Part shown: in pieces, positions 16,918-26,568 of the stretch
Numbering within the stretch: position 1 is the stretch's first letter
Layout: each line of letters starts with the position of its first letter
NCBI GenBank assembly: GCA_937967645.1
Contig: CALBTT010000227.1
Coordinates: 28,447-92,446 of the forward strand
Length of the DNA: 64,000 nt
Origin: an uncultured Zoogloea sp.
GTDB lineage: Bacteria > Pseudomonadota > Gammaproteobacteria > Burkholderiales > Rhodocyclaceae
Direction of reading: 5' to 3'
Position numbers and translations under genes: made by a program
Notes under the pieces: generated by a model
What the model saw: only the letters and a program-made list of their open reading frames with translations
Database searches by the model: none
Told to the model about the DNA's origin: nothing

Positions 16918-18309
16918 ATGCTGAAAATTTACAACTCCCTGTCCCGTCAGAAGGAGCAGTTCAAACCCATCGAGCCTGGCAAGGTGCGCATGTATGTATG
17001 CGGCATGACGGTGTATGACTATTGCCACCTCGGGCACGCCCGGGTCATGGTGGTTTTCGACATGGTGTCCCGCTGGTTGCGGGCGGGGGGGCTGGACGTG
17101 ACCTATGTCCGGAACATCACCGATATCGACGACAAGATCATCCGCCGCGCGGGCGAGAACGGTGAGAGCATCCGCGCCCTGACCGACCGCTTCATCGCGG
17201 CCATGCACGAGGATGCGGATGCCCTCGGTGTGCTGCGCCCTGACCACGAGCCGCGCGCCACCGAGTATGTGGCGCCGATGCAGAAGCTGATCGGCAGCCT
17301 GATCGAGAACGGCCTGGCCTACAAGGCCGACAACGAGGACGTCTGCTACGCGGTGCGCAAGTTCGACGGCTACGGAAAGCTGTCGGGCAAGTCCCTGGAC
17401 GAGCTGCGCGCAGGTGAGCGCGTCGAGGTGGCCGGTGGCAAGCATGACCCGCTCGATTTCGTGCTCTGGAAGCACGCTCGGGCTGATGAGCCGGAGGAGG
17501 TCAAGTGGTCCTCGCCCTGGGGCACGGGGCGTCCCGGCTGGCACATCGAGTGCTCGGCGATGAGCTCGGAGTTGCTCGGCGCCCAGTTCGACATCCATGG
17601 TGGCGGCGCGGATCTGCAGTTCCCGCACCACGAGAACGAGATCGCCCAGAGCGAGGGTGCGCATCAATGCACCTTCGTCAATTACTGGATGCACAACGGC
17701 TTTGTGCGCGTGGACGACGAGAAGATGTCCAAGAGCCTGGGCAATTTCTTCACCATTCGTGACGTGCTCAAGGAGTACGCGCCGGAGGTTGTCCGTTTCT
17801 TCATCCTGCGGGCCCACTACCGGAGTCCGCTGAACTACTCCGATGCCCATCTGGTGGATGCGCGCAGCGCGCTGTCGCGCCTGTACACGGCCTTGCGCAA
17901 CGTGCCGCCGGCAGACGGGGTGGGTGGGGTGGATTGGAGTTCTCCCTATGCCGCGCGTTTCAAGCTGGCCATGGACGACGACTTCAACACGGCTGAAGCC
18001 CTGTCGGTGCTGTTTGACCTGGCGGGCGAGGTTAACCGTGAGCGCTCGGCCGAGGCTGCGCGGCTGCTGCGGGAGCTGGGCGGTGTGCTGGGCCTGCTGG
18101 AGCAGGATCCGACCCGTTTCCTGCAGGGTGGGGTGGAGGATGCCGCGGGGACTGACGACGAGGCCTCCATCGAGGTGCGCATCGCTGCCCGGATCGAAGC
18201 CAAGAAGGCCCGGAATTTTGCGGAGGCCGACCGCATCCGTGCCGAGCTGCTGGCCGAGGGCATCGCCCTCGAGGACACGCCCCAGGGAACGATCTGGCGG
18301 CGTGCCTGA
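16918..18309 (+). CDS. cysS: Cysteinyl-tRNA synthetase
   Basis: CysS charges tRNA-Cys. The class I signatures are HLGHAR (HIGH motif) and KMSKSLGN. Zinc-binding residues are visible as the Cys in YVCGMTVYD, the Cys in ECSAMS and the His pair in FPHHENE. The length of 463 residues is standard. The start ATG 16918 gives the canonical MLKIYNSLSR. Upstream is a 188-base divergent gap from the TPR gene; no promoter there is compelling. It ends 14 bases from the convergent binding-protein gene. Confidence 0.98.
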   Translation: MLKIYNSLSRQKEQFKPIEPGKVRMYVCGMTVYDYCHLGHARVMVVFDMVSRWLRAGGLDVTYVRNITDIDDKIIRRAGENGESIRALTDRFIAAMHEDADALGVLRPDHEPRATEYVAPMQKLIGSLIENGLAYKADNEDVCYAVRKFDGYGKLSGKSLDELRAGERVEVAGGKHDPLDFVLWKHARADEPEEVKWSSPWGTGRPGWHIECSAMSSELLGAQFDIHGGGADLQFPHHENEIAQSEGAHQCTFVNYWMHNGFVRVDDEKMSKSLGNFFTIRDVLKEYAPEVVRFFILRAHYRSPLNYSDAHLVDARSALSRLYTALRNVPPADGVGGVDWSSPYAARFKLAMDDDFNTAEALSVLFDLAGEVNRERSAEAARLLRELGGVLGLLEQDPTRFLQGGVEDAAGTDDEASIEVRIAARIEAKKARNFAEADRIRAELLAEGIALEDTPQGTIWRRA

Positions 18310-18323
18310 TTGAGTTGGCCGGC

Positions 18324-19478
18324 TTAGCGCAGGACCTTGCCGTCGCGTCCCAGCACGGTGAGGTCCACGAAGCGCGAGCCATTGTGGCTGGCCGGCGAGT
18401 AATTCACCTTGTAGCCACCCAGGTCGAAGCTGCCTGACTCGAGGGTGGTGACGACCTTCTCCCGGCTGGGATCCCGGCCGGCCTTCTTGAGCGCCTCCGC
18501 AACCAGCTTGGCATTGATGAAGCCCTCCAGCCCGTAGTAGCTGTAGTTGCTGTGCTTGGCATGGGTCTGCAAGGCCTTGTGATACTCCTTGGTGACCGGC
18601 AGGGTGTCGTTCCAGGGGTAGGGCATGACCTGGGAGATGCCGATGCCGTGCGCTTCCTTCGCGCCCATTTCTGCGACAAGCAGGTCGGCGCCGATGGGGG
18701 ACAGGGTCGAGAACTGGGGCATCTGTCCGGCCTTGCGCATCTGGCGCACGAATTCGGCAGTCGGCTTGTAGAGTGTCACCATGATCACCGCCTGGGGATT
18801 GGCCTTGGCGATCTGTGCGACCGCGTTGCCCACGTCCAGCGAGTTGCGCTCTACGGATCCTACGGCCACCGGCTTCAGCTTGTGCTGGGCCAGGGTGGCG
18901 ATGACGCCATCGAGGCCTGACTTTCCGAAGCCGTCGTTCTGGTAGAAAACGGCGATCTGATTGATGCCCAGCCCTACCAGGTGATTGACGATTGCCTCGG
19001 TTTCGTCGGCATAGCTGGCGCGAAGGTGGAACATGTAGCGGTTCACCGGCGTGCGCAGGCTGCCGGCGCCGCTGATGGTGCCGATCAGGGGCACCTTGGC
19101 CTCCGAGAAGACCTTCATGGCCTCGGTGGTGGGGGATGAGCCGTAGTAGGCCATCAGGGCGAACACCTTGTTCTCGGCGATCAGCTTGCGTGTGTTGGCG
19201 ACGGTCTTCTCGGTTTCGTAGCCGTCGTCCAGCGTCACTACCTCCACCTTCCTGCCGTTGATTCCGCCGCTTGCGTTGAGCTGGGCGAAATAAGCCAGCG
19301 CACCTTCCTTCATTTCCTTTCCGTAGGCGCCGTTGGGCCCTGAGAACGGGGCGGACATCCCCAGGGTGATGGTGGTGTCGCTGACGCCCGGGTCGGCGGC
19401 CATGGCAGGGGTGCCGAATGCGAGCAGCATTCCGGCCCCCAGATTGACGAGCAGAGACTTCATGGCGTGGCTTGGCAT
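18324..19478 (-). CDS. Branched-chain amino acid-type ABC transporter substrate-binding protein
   Basis: This is a periplasmic binding protein of the Leu/Ile/Val (Peripla_BP_6) class. A signal peptide (MKSLLVNLGAGMLLAFGTPAMA, cleavage before ADPGV) precedes the typical opening TTITLGMSAPFSGPNGAYG and the GGINGRKVEVVTLDDGY segment. The start at 19478 has a weak GGA upstream; the alternative ATG at 19463 starts directly at the signal peptide. No permease or ATPase genes lie beside it, so it either serves a transporter encoded elsewhere or has a sensing role. The ligand cannot be told from the sequence. Strong hairpin 19557-19585 isolates it from dnaJ. Confidence 0.9.
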   Translation of the reverse strand: MPSHAMKSLLVNLGAGMLLAFGTPAMAADPGVSDTTITLGMSAPFSGPNGAYGKEMKEGALAYFAQLNASGGINGRKVEVVTLDDGYETEKTVANTRKLIAENKVFALMAYYGSSPTTEAMKVFSEAKVPLIGTISGAGSLRTPVNRYMFHLRASYADETEAIVNHLVGLGINQIAVFYQNDGFGKSGLDGVIATLAQHKLKPVAVGSVERNSLDVGNAVAQIAKANPQAVIMVTLYKPTAEFVRQMRKAGQMPQFSTLSPIGADLLVAEMGAKEAHGIGISQVMPYPWNDTLPVTKEYHKALQTHAKHSNYSYYGLEGFINAKLVAEALKKAGRDPSREKVVTTLESGSFDLGGYKVNYSPASHNGSRFVDLTVLGRDGKVLR

Positions 19479-19520
19479 GGATTCCGTTCTTCTGTCTGTA
19501 TCGATGGGAATAGCGGGGCG

Positions 19521-19553
19521 AGTATAGGACAAAAGGAAGGGGTTTCGGAAAGC
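19521..19553 (-). promoter_or_regulatory. Possible sigma-70 promoter for the binding-protein gene
   Basis: On the minus strand a TATACT (-10-like) hexamer lies about 43 bases before the start codon, with the weak -35-like TTTCCG 19 bases further upstream. The match is only moderate. Confidence 0.35.
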
Positions 19554-19556
19554 ATA

Positions 19557-19595
19557 CTGGCCGGTCCTGAAACAGGACCGGCCAGTCATTTTTTT
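19557..19595. terminator. Strong hairpin terminator downstream of dnaJ
   Basis: A perfect 13-bp stem (CTGGCCGGTCCTG and CAGGACCGGCCAG) with an AAA loop lies 37 bases after the dnaJ stop. The T7 run follows it on the plus strand; on the minus strand (the dnaJ direction) the tail is TATGCTTT. It therefore probably ends dnaJ transcripts and also blocks plus-strand read-through. Confidence 0.85.
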
Positions 19596-19622
19596 GTTGC
19601 AATGCAGCAGCTTGCGTAAAGA

Positions 19623-20756
19623 TCAGGTGCTGAAGAAGTCCTTCACTTTATCCATCCAGGATTTTGCCTTGGGGTTGTGCCGTTCGGCGTTGCCCGCGGC
19701 AATCTCCTCGAACTCCCGCAGCAGTTCCTTCTGACGATCGGTGAGCTTGACCGGGGTCTCGACCACCACGTGTACCATCAGGTCGCCCGGGGCGTGGCTG
19801 CGCACGTTGCGGATGCCCTTGCCGCGCAGTCGGAACACCTTGGCACTCTGGGTCTCCGCCGGGATGCGGATGTTGGCCGCCCCGTCGAGGGTGGGAATCT
19901 CGATCTCGCCACCCAGCGCCGCGGTGCTGAAGCTGATCGGCATCTCGCAATGCAGATCGTCGCCATCGCGCTGGAACACGGGGTGCTGCTTGATGTGGAT
20001 CTCGACATAGAGATCGCCGGACGGGCCGCCATTCACCCCGGGCTCGCCTTGGCCACTGTGGCGCAGGCGCATGCCGTCGTCGATACCGGCGGGGATCTTC
20101 ACCTCCAGGGTCTTCTGCCGCTTGACCCGGCCCGCGCCGCCGCAGGACGTGCAGGGTTCGGGGATGACGCGGCCGCTGCCGTGGCACTTGGGGCAGGTCT
20201 GCTGGATGGAGAAGAAGCCCTGCTGGATGCGCACCTGTCCCGCCCCGCCGCAGGTCGGGCAGGTCTTCGGCTGGGTGCCGGGCTTGGCGCCGCTGCCATG
20301 ACAGCTGTCGCATTCTTCGAGGGCCGGAATGCGGATGGTCTTCTCGGCGCCCCGGGCGGCTTCCTCGAGGGTGATCTCCAGGTTGTAGCGCAGGTCGGCA
20401 CCGCGGTAGACGTTGGAGCGCCCGCGGCCACCGCCGCCACCGCCGAAGATGTCGCCGAAGATGTCGCCGAAGGCGTCGGCAAAGCCGTCGAAGCCCTGGC
20501 CGCCACCCCCGCCACCGCCGCCCATGGACGGATCCACGCCCGCGTGGCCGTAGCGGTCATAGGCGGCGCGCTTGTTGGCGTCGGTGAGGATCTCGTAGGC
20601 CTCCTTGGCCTCCTTGAACTTCTCTTCTGCTTCCTTGTTGTCCGGATTGCGGTCCGGATGGTATTTCATGGCCAGCTTGCGGTAGGCCTTTTTCAGCTCG
20701 TCCTCGGAGGCGTCACGATTGACGCCGAGGATCTCGTATAAATCCCTTTTCGCCAT
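19623..20756 (-). CDS. dnaJ: Chaperone protein DnaJ
   Basis: DnaJ stimulates the DnaK ATPase and delivers unfolded clients. Domains in order are the J domain (residues 1-70, with the HPD triad in YHPDRNPDN), the Gly/Phe-rich segment (about 75-115), four CxxCxGxG zinc repeats (about 145-210, all cysteine pairs present), and the C-terminal substrate-binding domains. The length of 377 residues is standard. It is the third gene of grpE-dnaK-dnaJ, 104 bases after dnaK, with a nested GC-rich hairpin between that could reduce its expression relative to dnaK. Confidence 0.98.
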   Translation of the reverse strand: MAKRDLYEILGVNRDASEDELKKAYRKLAMKYHPDRNPDNKEAEEKFKEAKEAYEILTDANKRAAYDRYGHAGVDPSMGGGGGGGGQGFDGFADAFGDIFGDIFGGGGGGRGRSNVYRGADLRYNLEITLEEAARGAEKTIRIPALEECDSCHGSGAKPGTQPKTCPTCGGAGQVRIQQGFFSIQQTCPKCHGSGRVIPEPCTSCGGAGRVKRQKTLEVKIPAGIDDGMRLRHSGQGEPGVNGGPSGDLYVEIHIKQHPVFQRDGDDLHCEMPISFSTAALGGEIEIPTLDGAANIRIPAETQSAKVFRLRGKGIRNVRSHAPGDLMVHVVVETPVKLTDRQKELLREFEEIAAGNAERHNPKAKSWMDKVKDFFST

Positions 20757-20785
20757 GTTTGGGTGCCCTGGCTATCTTGTGGAAA

Positions 20786-20827
20786 GGCCGAGCCGAGCGG
20801 CGCACGTGGCGCCGGCATGGCTCGGCC
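20786..20827 (-). other. Nested hairpin in the dnaK-dnaJ gap
   Basis: An outer perfect 9-bp stem (GGCCGAGCC and GGCTCGGCC) encloses an inner perfect 5-bp stem (GGCGC and GCGCC, 20799-20803 and 20809-20813). There is no T-run. It is a likely RNA stability or partial attenuation element between dnaK and dnaJ. Confidence 0.65.
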
Positions 20828-20860
20828 GGGTCGGTCAGGTCGGCTTTCGGCCGGACAGAC

Positions 20861-22795
<1,935 letters not shown>

Positions 22796-22830
22796 GAGTT
22801 TTCCTTCAGTTCGAATTCTGTTGTTCAGTC

Positions 22831-22849
22831 GGGCGGAAGCCTTCCGCCC
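22831..22849 (-). other. Hairpin in the dnaK 5' leader
   Basis: An 8-bp perfect inverted repeat (GGGCGGAA and TTCCGCCC, 3-base loop) lies between the dnaK promoter and start, 35 bases upstream of the ATG. It would be at the 5' end of the short dnaK transcript and could stabilise it. Confidence 0.5.
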
Positions 22850-22864
22850 TGTCGCTTGCTACCG

Positions 22865-22892
22865 ATATGGGGACGGTGCCGCCGGTTTCAAG
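22865..22892 (-). promoter_or_regulatory. Sigma-32 heat-shock promoter for dnaK
   Basis: Read on the minus strand, CTTGAAA is followed after 13 bases by CCCCATAT, which equals the sigma-32 consensus at every defined position. The TGA inside CTTGAAA is the grpE stop codon (22888-22890). The dnaK ATG lies 70 bases downstream. Confidence 0.85.
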
Positions 22893-23478
22893 CGGCAGGT
22901 TTGGCCTTGGAGACAACCACCAGGGCCGGACGCATCACGCGCTCGTTGAGCAGGTAGCCTTTTTGCAGCACGTTGATCACCGTGTTGGGCTCGCCGTCGG
23001 CCTCGATGGCGCTGATGGCCTGATGCTTGTTGGGGTCGAACTTCTCGCCCAGCGGGCTCACTTCGGTGACGTTGGCGCCCTGGAAGGCGGAAATGAGCTG
23101 CTTGAGCGTCAGTTCAACGCCTTGCCTGAGGCTCTCGAGGGTGGCGTTCTCGGTGGCCAGCGCAGCTTCCAGGCTGTCCTTGACCGGCAGCATGGACTGG
23201 GCGAATTTCTCTGCGGCAAACTTGCTTGCCTTGGCGATGTCATCCTGGGCGCGACGACGAACGTTCTCGGTCTCAGCCTTGGCGCGCAGCCATGCGTCGT
23301 GGTGCTCCGTGGCCTTGAGTTCGGCGCTGCGGAGCTGCTCGGCGAGGCTCGGAATCGTGTCGGCTTCGTGGGCTTCGGTGGCGGGGGCTGCGGTGTCGGC
23401 GCCAGTGCCGGAGGTGTTCTCCACGAGTTCCGGCGCGGTCGTGCCTTCGGCGCCCAGGGGGGTGTCTTGCTCTTGCAT
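22888..23478 (-). CDS. grpE: Nucleotide exchange factor GrpE
   Basis: GrpE releases ADP from DnaK to reset the chaperone cycle. The 196-residue product has an acidic, Ala/Thr-rich N-terminus, a long helical dimerisation region (about residues 50-130, with AENVRRRAQDDIAKASKFA), and the conserved C-terminal beta domain (GVEL...SPLGEKFDPNKHQAIS and VLQKGYLLNERVMRPALVVV). ATG 23478 (MQEQDTPLG) is chosen; an upstream in-frame start would overlap the heat-shock promoter. It leads the grpE-dnaK-dnaJ cluster. Confidence 0.97.
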   Translation of the reverse strand: MQEQDTPLGAEGTTAPELVENTSGTGADTAAPATEAHEADTIPSLAEQLRSAELKATEHHDAWLRAKAETENVRRRAQDDIAKASKFAAEKFAQSMLPVKDSLEAALATENATLESLRQGVELTLKQLISAFQGANVTEVSPLGEKFDPNKHQAISAIEADGEPNTVINVLQKGYLLNERVMRPALVVVSKAKPAA

Positions 23479-23507
23479 GGGTAAGGACTCCGTTTTTTGA
23501 CTCGCCC

Positions 23508-23536
23508 TAGCTGGGGGCGCAATGTAAGATTTCAAG
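23508..23536 (-). promoter_or_regulatory. Sigma-32 heat-shock promoter for grpE
   Basis: On the minus strand CTTGAAA is followed after exactly 13 bases by CCCCAGCTA, a close match to the sigma-32 consensus. The -10 ends 30 bases before the grpE ATG. No CIRCE-type inverted repeat is present around it. Confidence 0.8.
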
Positions 23537-23641
23537 AGGGAAGATGCACGGCCTGCCGGATGTGCTCCCGGGCATGTGTAGAATCGGGTCTTGCTGGGCT
23601 GGACCCCGGCATCGATTCAATCTTTGTGGTGCGGAACTGGA

Positions 23642-25003
23642 ATGGACAAGGCGCCAGACAAAGTCGGCAAGTACAAGCTGATCCGTGAGGTCGGTCGCGG
23701 TGCGACGGCCACGGTTTATCTCGCCGAGCACCCGCAGTATCCGGAGCCGGTCGCGCTCAAGCTGATCCGCTTCGACGACAAGGCCAAGGACGAGGCCAAG
23801 TGGAACCGCCGCCTGATGAAGCTGCTACGGGCGGAGCAGGATGTCTCGAGCAAGCTGGACCACCCGAACATCATCAAGATCTTCGACTCCACGATCGAGA
23901 AGGACTACGCCTACATCGTCATGGAGTACTTTCCGGGAACCACCCTCGAGCATTACTGTGGCTTCCAGAATCTCCTGCCCTTGCACAGGGTCATCGGCAT
24001 CATCTTCAAGTGCGCGATGGCCCTCGATTACGCCTATCGGCAGGGCATCGTGCACCGTGACATCAAGCCCGCGAACATCCTGGTCGATGAACAGGACAAC
24101 GTGAAGATCACCGACTTCGGGTTGGCGCTCAACATCAGCAAGAAGAGCGCCTCCGACTCGACCTTCATCATGGGGGTCGGGTCGCCGGCCTACATGAGCC
24201 CGGAGCAGATCAAGGGCTACCCGCTCAATCAGAAGACGGATCTCTTCTCGCTGGGGGTGGTGCTCTTCCACATGCTGACCGGGCGTCTGCCTTTCCGGGC
24301 CAAGAACCCGGCTCAGCTGATCTACAAGATCATCAACACCGAGCCGCCGCAGGTGTCGCAAATCAACTCCGAGCTCCCGGAGCAGCTCGATGGCGTCATC
24401 CGCCGGGCGCTCGAGAAGGATCTGTATTCGCGTTACAAGAACGGCGCCGACTTTGCCAAGGACCTGTCCGCGGTCCGCTACAAGATCCTCGATGACAAGC
24501 TGGTGCCTGCTGACAACGCGCGTTTCGCGGTGCTGCGCAAGATGCCGTTCTTCGTCGAGTTCGAGGACGTGGAGATCTGGGAAATCCTACGGATTTCCCG
24601 CTGGCGAAAGGTGGAGGCGAACACCCTCCTGGTTCGCGAGGGCGACGCGGATCAGCGCTTTGGCATCATCGTGGATGGGCGGGTCGAGGTGTCAGTGGAC
24701 GGGCATCGGGTCTGCGAGCTGGCTTACGGTGAGGTGTTCGGGGAGCTGGCCTATCTGGATCAGCAGGATCACCGCCAGGTGAGTACAGCCGTGGCCACCA
24801 CGGGCACCGTGTACCTCGAGATCAATCCGGCGGCCCTGTCGCTCGCGACGGACGAGTGCCAGGAGGCGTTCAGGAGCCGCCTCATCACCATCGTGGCCCG
24901 CCGCTTGGGCCAGGCCCAGCGTGAGCTCTCCAAGGATGGTCCGCCGGCCGAGCGGATCACCGTGAGCGGCTTCGGCATGGAGCTCCAGCTGGTCGACAAT
25001 TGA
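23642..25003 (+). CDS. Ser/Thr protein kinase fused to a cyclic-nucleotide-binding-like domain
   Basis: The 453-residue product starts with a Hanks-type kinase domain (residues 11-270): glycine loop GRGATATVY, Lys40 in VALKLI, catalytic Asp140 in HRDIKPAN, Asp158 in DFG, and SPAYMSPEQ as the activation-loop end. All catalytic residues are present, so it should be active. A cNMP-binding fold follows (about residues 295-425), with VREGDADQRFGIIVDGRVEV and GEVFGELAYL. The usual R-A-A-T-V end of the phosphate-binding cassette reads HRQVSTAVA, so the ligand is uncertain. There is no membrane segment, so it is cytosolic. It is divergent from grpE across 163 bases. Confidence 0.92.
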   Translation: MDKAPDKVGKYKLIREVGRGATATVYLAEHPQYPEPVALKLIRFDDKAKDEAKWNRRLMKLLRAEQDVSSKLDHPNIIKIFDSTIEKDYAYIVMEYFPGTTLEHYCGFQNLLPLHRVIGIIFKCAMALDYAYRQGIVHRDIKPANILVDEQDNVKITDFGLALNISKKSASDSTFIMGVGSPAYMSPEQIKGYPLNQKTDLFSLGVVLFHMLTGRLPFRAKNPAQLIYKIINTEPPQVSQINSELPEQLDGVIRRALEKDLYSRYKNGADFAKDLSAVRYKILDDKLVPADNARFAVLRKMPFFVEFEDVEIWEILRISRWRKVEANTLLVREGDADQRFGIIVDGRVEVSVDGHRVCELAYGEVFGELAYLDQQDHRQVSTAVATTGTVYLEINPAALSLATDECQEAFRSRLITIVARRLGQAQRELSKDGPPAERITVSGFGMELQLVDN

Positions 25004-25016
25004 GCCGGCGTGCCCT

Positions 25017-25463
25017 TCAGCGCGCTGCAGGCAGGTGCGCCAACGCCCAGCGCACGATCTGATCCTGCCCGAGGGCGCCGCTCTGTCTCGCCAGCTCCTG
25101 ACCTTTGTGGATCAGGATGAGGGTCGGGATGCTGCGGATGCCAAAGCGCGCCGCCAGTCGTTGTTCTTCTTCTGTATTCACCTTTGCCAGCCTGACGCGC
25201 GGAGCCAGCGTGCCTGCGGCTGCCTCGAAAGCCGGAGCCATGCTTCTGCACGGGCCACACCAAGGGGCCCAGAAGTCCACCAGCAGGGGCAGGTCGCTTT
25301 GTCCGGCGTGGGTGTCGAAGTGCTGCGCATCCAGCGTCACGGGCGTTCTAGTCAGCAACCCGGCCTGGCAGCGGCCGCAGTGACCGCCGTCCTGGAGGCG
25401 TTCCACCGGCACCCGGTTCAGGGTGTGGCATTGGGGGCAGGGCACTAGCAGGGCGTGGTTCAT
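25017..25463 (-). CDS. trxC: Thioredoxin 2 (TrxC)
   Basis: TrxC is a cytosolic disulfide reductase with an extra N-terminal zinc finger. The zinc-binding pairs CPQC and CGRC (about residues 9-32) precede a full thioredoxin domain with the active site FWAPWCGPC and the cis-proline segment GIRSIPTLI. The length of 148 residues suits TrxC. ATG 25463 is preferred because GGAAG sits six bases upstream; longer starts add a non-conserved tail. In other proteobacteria trxC responds to oxidative stress, but no regulator site is evident here. It converges with the kinase gene (13-base gap). Confidence 0.95.
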   Translation of the reverse strand: MNHALLVPCPQCHTLNRVPVERLQDGGHCGRCQAGLLTRTPVTLDAQHFDTHAGQSDLPLLVDFWAPWCGPCRSMAPAFEAAAGTLAPRVRLAKVNTEEEQRLAARFGIRSIPTLILIHKGQELARQSGALGQDQIVRWALAHLPAAR

Positions 25464-25645
25464 GGTGCTTCCGTTGGAATGAGGTGTAGACGTCATGATG
25501 GGGTCGCCACCGCCGCTTTCAAGGAGTGGCAACGTCGTGCTGCGGCGCTGCAGGCCTCGCTGGAATCCGTCTAAAGTTTCCCTGAGGGCGGCCGAAATCT
25601 CCCCTGGAGCCGCGAGGCCTTCGCGGAACGGACAGGAGGTGGCCT

Positions 25646-26164
25646 GTGAGCCGAGGCAGTACGTATGGAATCAGCCGGGTCGACAACGAGACCAGTCGGA
25701 CTCACGGGTGGCTCGTGACGATCCAGCGGCGCGGCGTGATCTACCGCAAGCACTTCAGTGACGGGATCTTCGGGGGCAAGCAGCGCTCGTTCACGGCTGC
25801 CAAGGAATACCGGGATCAGATCATTGCCGAGCATCCTCCCTTGTCGATGCAGGAGTATTCCAACATCGTCAAGAAGAACAACCGTTCAGGTGTGGTGGGC
25901 GTATGCCGCTACTGCGCGTCCGAAACACGCGACTTGCCGGAAGAGAAGCAACGCTGGTTCTGGGTGGCTTCATGGCCCTTACCCGATGGCCGGCGCAAGC
26001 GGGTCAAGTTCTCGGTCAAGAAGTATGGCGAAGACGGTGCCTTCCGGATGGCCATGGATGCGCGGTCTTCGGCCCTGGGCAAGCTGGTCGGGGCTTTCGA
26101 TCCGGGGGCTGTGCGGCGTCGGACGCCCCGCCGCAGGGCGCCCGTAGCTGCGGTTGGAGGCTAG
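25646..26164 (+). CDS. AP2-like DNA-binding domain protein
   Basis: This is a basic 172-residue protein with two consecutive units resembling AP2/ERF-type domains. The first spans about residues 7-60 (YGISR ... GWLVTIQRRG ... KHFSDGIFGG). The second spans about 76-145 (NRSGVVGVCRY ... WVASWPLPDGRRKRVKF ... SVKKYGEDGAFRMAMDAR). It ends in an Arg-rich tail (RRRTPRRRAP). Bacterial AP2 domains are best known from homing endonucleases and phage proteins, but no nuclease or integrase domain is attached. The start is GTG 25646, with a near-perfect AGGAGGT at 25634-25640. Target and function are unknown; the family call is by eye. Confidence 0.75.
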   Translation: MSRGSTYGISRVDNETSRTHGWLVTIQRRGVIYRKHFSDGIFGGKQRSFTAAKEYRDQIIAEHPPLSMQEYSNIVKKNNRSGVVGVCRYCASETRDLPEEKQRWFWVASWPLPDGRRKRVKFSVKKYGEDGAFRMAMDARSSALGKLVGAFDPGAVRRRTPRRRAPVAAVGG

Positions 26165-26193
26165 GCCAGGGCAGGCGCCTGGGCGGTCCGGGG

Positions 26194-26538
26194 TCAGTCC
26201 TTGTCGCCGAGGGCGAGGCTGACCAGGCCGGTGAGGATGCTGTAGATCAGGGCGCCCCAGAACGCCGTCCAGAACCCCTGCACCACGAAGCCCTCGACGA
26301 TTCCGGAGACACTCCAGAACATCAGGGCATTGATCACCAGTGTGAACAATCCCAGGGTGAGCAGCGTGATGGGCAGGGTGATGAGGATCAGCACCGGCCG
26401 GATGATCGCATTCACAAAGCCCAGCAGCACGGCGCTGAGCAGGGCAGCCGTGTAGCTCTCGACCTGGATGCCGCCAATGATGCCCGGGATCAGCATCAGT
26501 GCGACGGCGTTCAGGATCCAACGCAGGATCAGTCTCAC
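26194..26538 (-). CDS. Small four-helix membrane protein (phage holin IV/DUF360-like)
   Basis: The 114-residue product is almost entirely hydrophobic, with about four membrane helices and the family-type motifs NAIIRPVLILITLPIT and GLFTLVINALMF. This matches the widespread small membrane family often annotated as phage holin family 4. No lysis genes are near, so a phage function is unlikely and the role is unknown. It sits 30 bases downstream of hemH on the same strand and is probably the last gene of hrcA-hemH. Confidence 0.85.
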   Translation of the reverse strand: MRLILRWILNAVALMLIPGIIGGIQVESYTAALLSAVLLGFVNAIIRPVLILITLPITLLTLGLFTLVINALMFWSVSGIVEGFVVQGFWTAFWGALIYSILTGLVSLALGDKD

Positions 26539-26568
26539 GGTCTTGTCCTCTCCTTGTTCCGGGTGTCG

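Noticed and set aside
16804..19602. A 932-codon minus-strand frame across cysS and the binding protein gene
   Set aside because: Its first part is a shifted frame of the binding-protein gene and the rest is antisense to cysS.
26194..26538. Phage holin as evidence of a prophage
   Set aside because: The family name is historical; no phage genes are near and the gene lies in the hrcA-hemH unit.
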